Part shown: piece by piece, positions 6,098 through 6,381 of the stretch
Position numbering within the stretch: the stretch's first letter is position 1
Layout: the number at the start of each line of letters is the position of its first letter
Assembly (NCBI GenBank): GCA_013816415.1
Contig: JACDEN010000165.1
Location: forward strand, 1-6,381
DNA length: 6,381 nt
Direction of reading: 5' to 3'
Origin: Planctomycetota bacterium
GTDB lineage: Bacteria > Planctomycetota > UBA11346
Translations under genes and position numbers: made by a program
Notes under the pieces: model-generated
Told to the model about the DNA's origin: nothing
What the model saw: only the letters and a program-made list of their open reading frames with translations
The model's database searches: none

Positions 6098-6381
6098 CAA
6101 GGGATCGGCTGCGGATCTCGCGGCGGCGGCGCCTCAGGTTCGTGCTCCGCTTCCGAATCATGGGCGCCGATCATCACCGGCGTCCGGGCCGCACGGTCGC
6201 TGCGGATGTCGATGTGGATCGACATCGCAAATTCCCCCTGCGGATACTGCGCGCGGAATTCAGCGGAAGCCTGCGGCAGCGCGGCTTCGATCTGCGTGAG
6301 CGTGCCCAGCGTCCGCTCGAGCGCGGGGCCCGCCGGCCGCGGCTGCTGCGCCGCCGCGCGGATCCGCGCGGCCTCTTGTGC
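6097..6381 (-). CDS. C-terminal part of an unrecognised gene (5' end outside window)
   Basis: An open frame enters from the right edge and ends at TGA (6099-6097), giving 94 visible residues. The start lies beyond base 6381. The visible part opens Ala/Arg/Gln-rich (AQEAARIRAAAQQPRP), continues with a likely helix (LERTLGTLTQIEAAL), then a mixed stretch around EFAMSIHIDIRSD that could be a beta strand. It ends in an acidic, proline-rich tail (EHEPEAPPPRDPQPIP). There is no cysteine, no transmembrane segment and no motif I can assign to a family. Codon choice is strongly GC-ending, as expected of a real gene here. It is separated from the pseudopilin operon by about 425 bases and is probably a different transcription unit. 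The opposite-strand frame over the same DNA is Arg/Ser/Pro-rich and looks like a shadow. Coding status is fairly likely; function is unknown. Confidence 0.6.
   Translation of the reverse strand, partial: AQEAARIRAAAQQPRPAGPALERTLGTLTQIEAALPQASAEFRAQYPQGEFAMSIHIDIRSDRAARTPVMIGAHDSEAEHEPEAPPPRDPQPIP

Noticed and set aside
5880..6299. A 139-codon plus-strand frame over the intergenic hairpin and upstream gene
   Set aside because: It is Arg/His/Ser/Gly-rich, runs through the palindrome and antisense to the partial gene, and has no ribosome binding site or recognisable domain.

Overview
This GC-rich window (roughly 60% GC by eye) carries one tight minus-strand operon of four type II secretion/type IV pilus-like pseudopilins. 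They are read from about 5671 down to base 1, and the last gene runs off the left edge. The right end (6381 to about 5999) holds the C-terminal end of an unrelated, unrecognised minus-strand gene and a possible 32-codon mini-ORF coupled to it. The organism is best guessed as a Gram-negative bacterium of the Planctomycetes/Verrucomicrobia kind. That guess rests on the oversized, Trp-rich, prepilin-type proteins in a cassette and on a short MPP...WVNRGLPWP segment resembling planctomycete cytochrome-associated domains. Nothing in the window fixes the phylum.

Layout in transcription order on the minus strand: partial hypothetical gene (6381-6097); candidate 32-aa ORF starting on its stop codon (6097-5999); an intergenic stretch (5998-5672) with a GC-rich hairpin and a weak promoter candidate; a 189-aa GspG-like major pseudopilin (5671-5102); a 248-aa GspH/FimT-like pseudopilin (5112-4366) overlapping the previous gene's end; a 1213-aa protein with a GspI-like N-terminus and a huge Trp-rich exported domain (4366-725), joined by a 1-base TGATG overlap; and a GspJ-like pseudopilin of at least 237 residues (713-1), 11 bases further on. 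The last one has no stop inside the window. Three of the four pilin-type genes have a Shine-Dalgarno sequence exactly 7 bases before the ATG.

All four proteins carry a prepilin-peptidase site (Gly or Ala, then Phe at +1, Glu at +5) and an N-terminal hydrophobic helix. The order G-H-I-J is that of classical general secretion pathway operons, so I infer that they build one pseudopilus-like assembly: G the shaft, H/I/J the minor or tip subunits. Here the I-position subunit is about ten times the usual size. No secretin, ATPase, inner-membrane platform or prepilin peptidase is in the window, so the machinery must be encoded elsewhere. A GspK-like or similar large partner could lie just beyond base 1. 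What the assembly secretes or binds cannot be read from the sequence.
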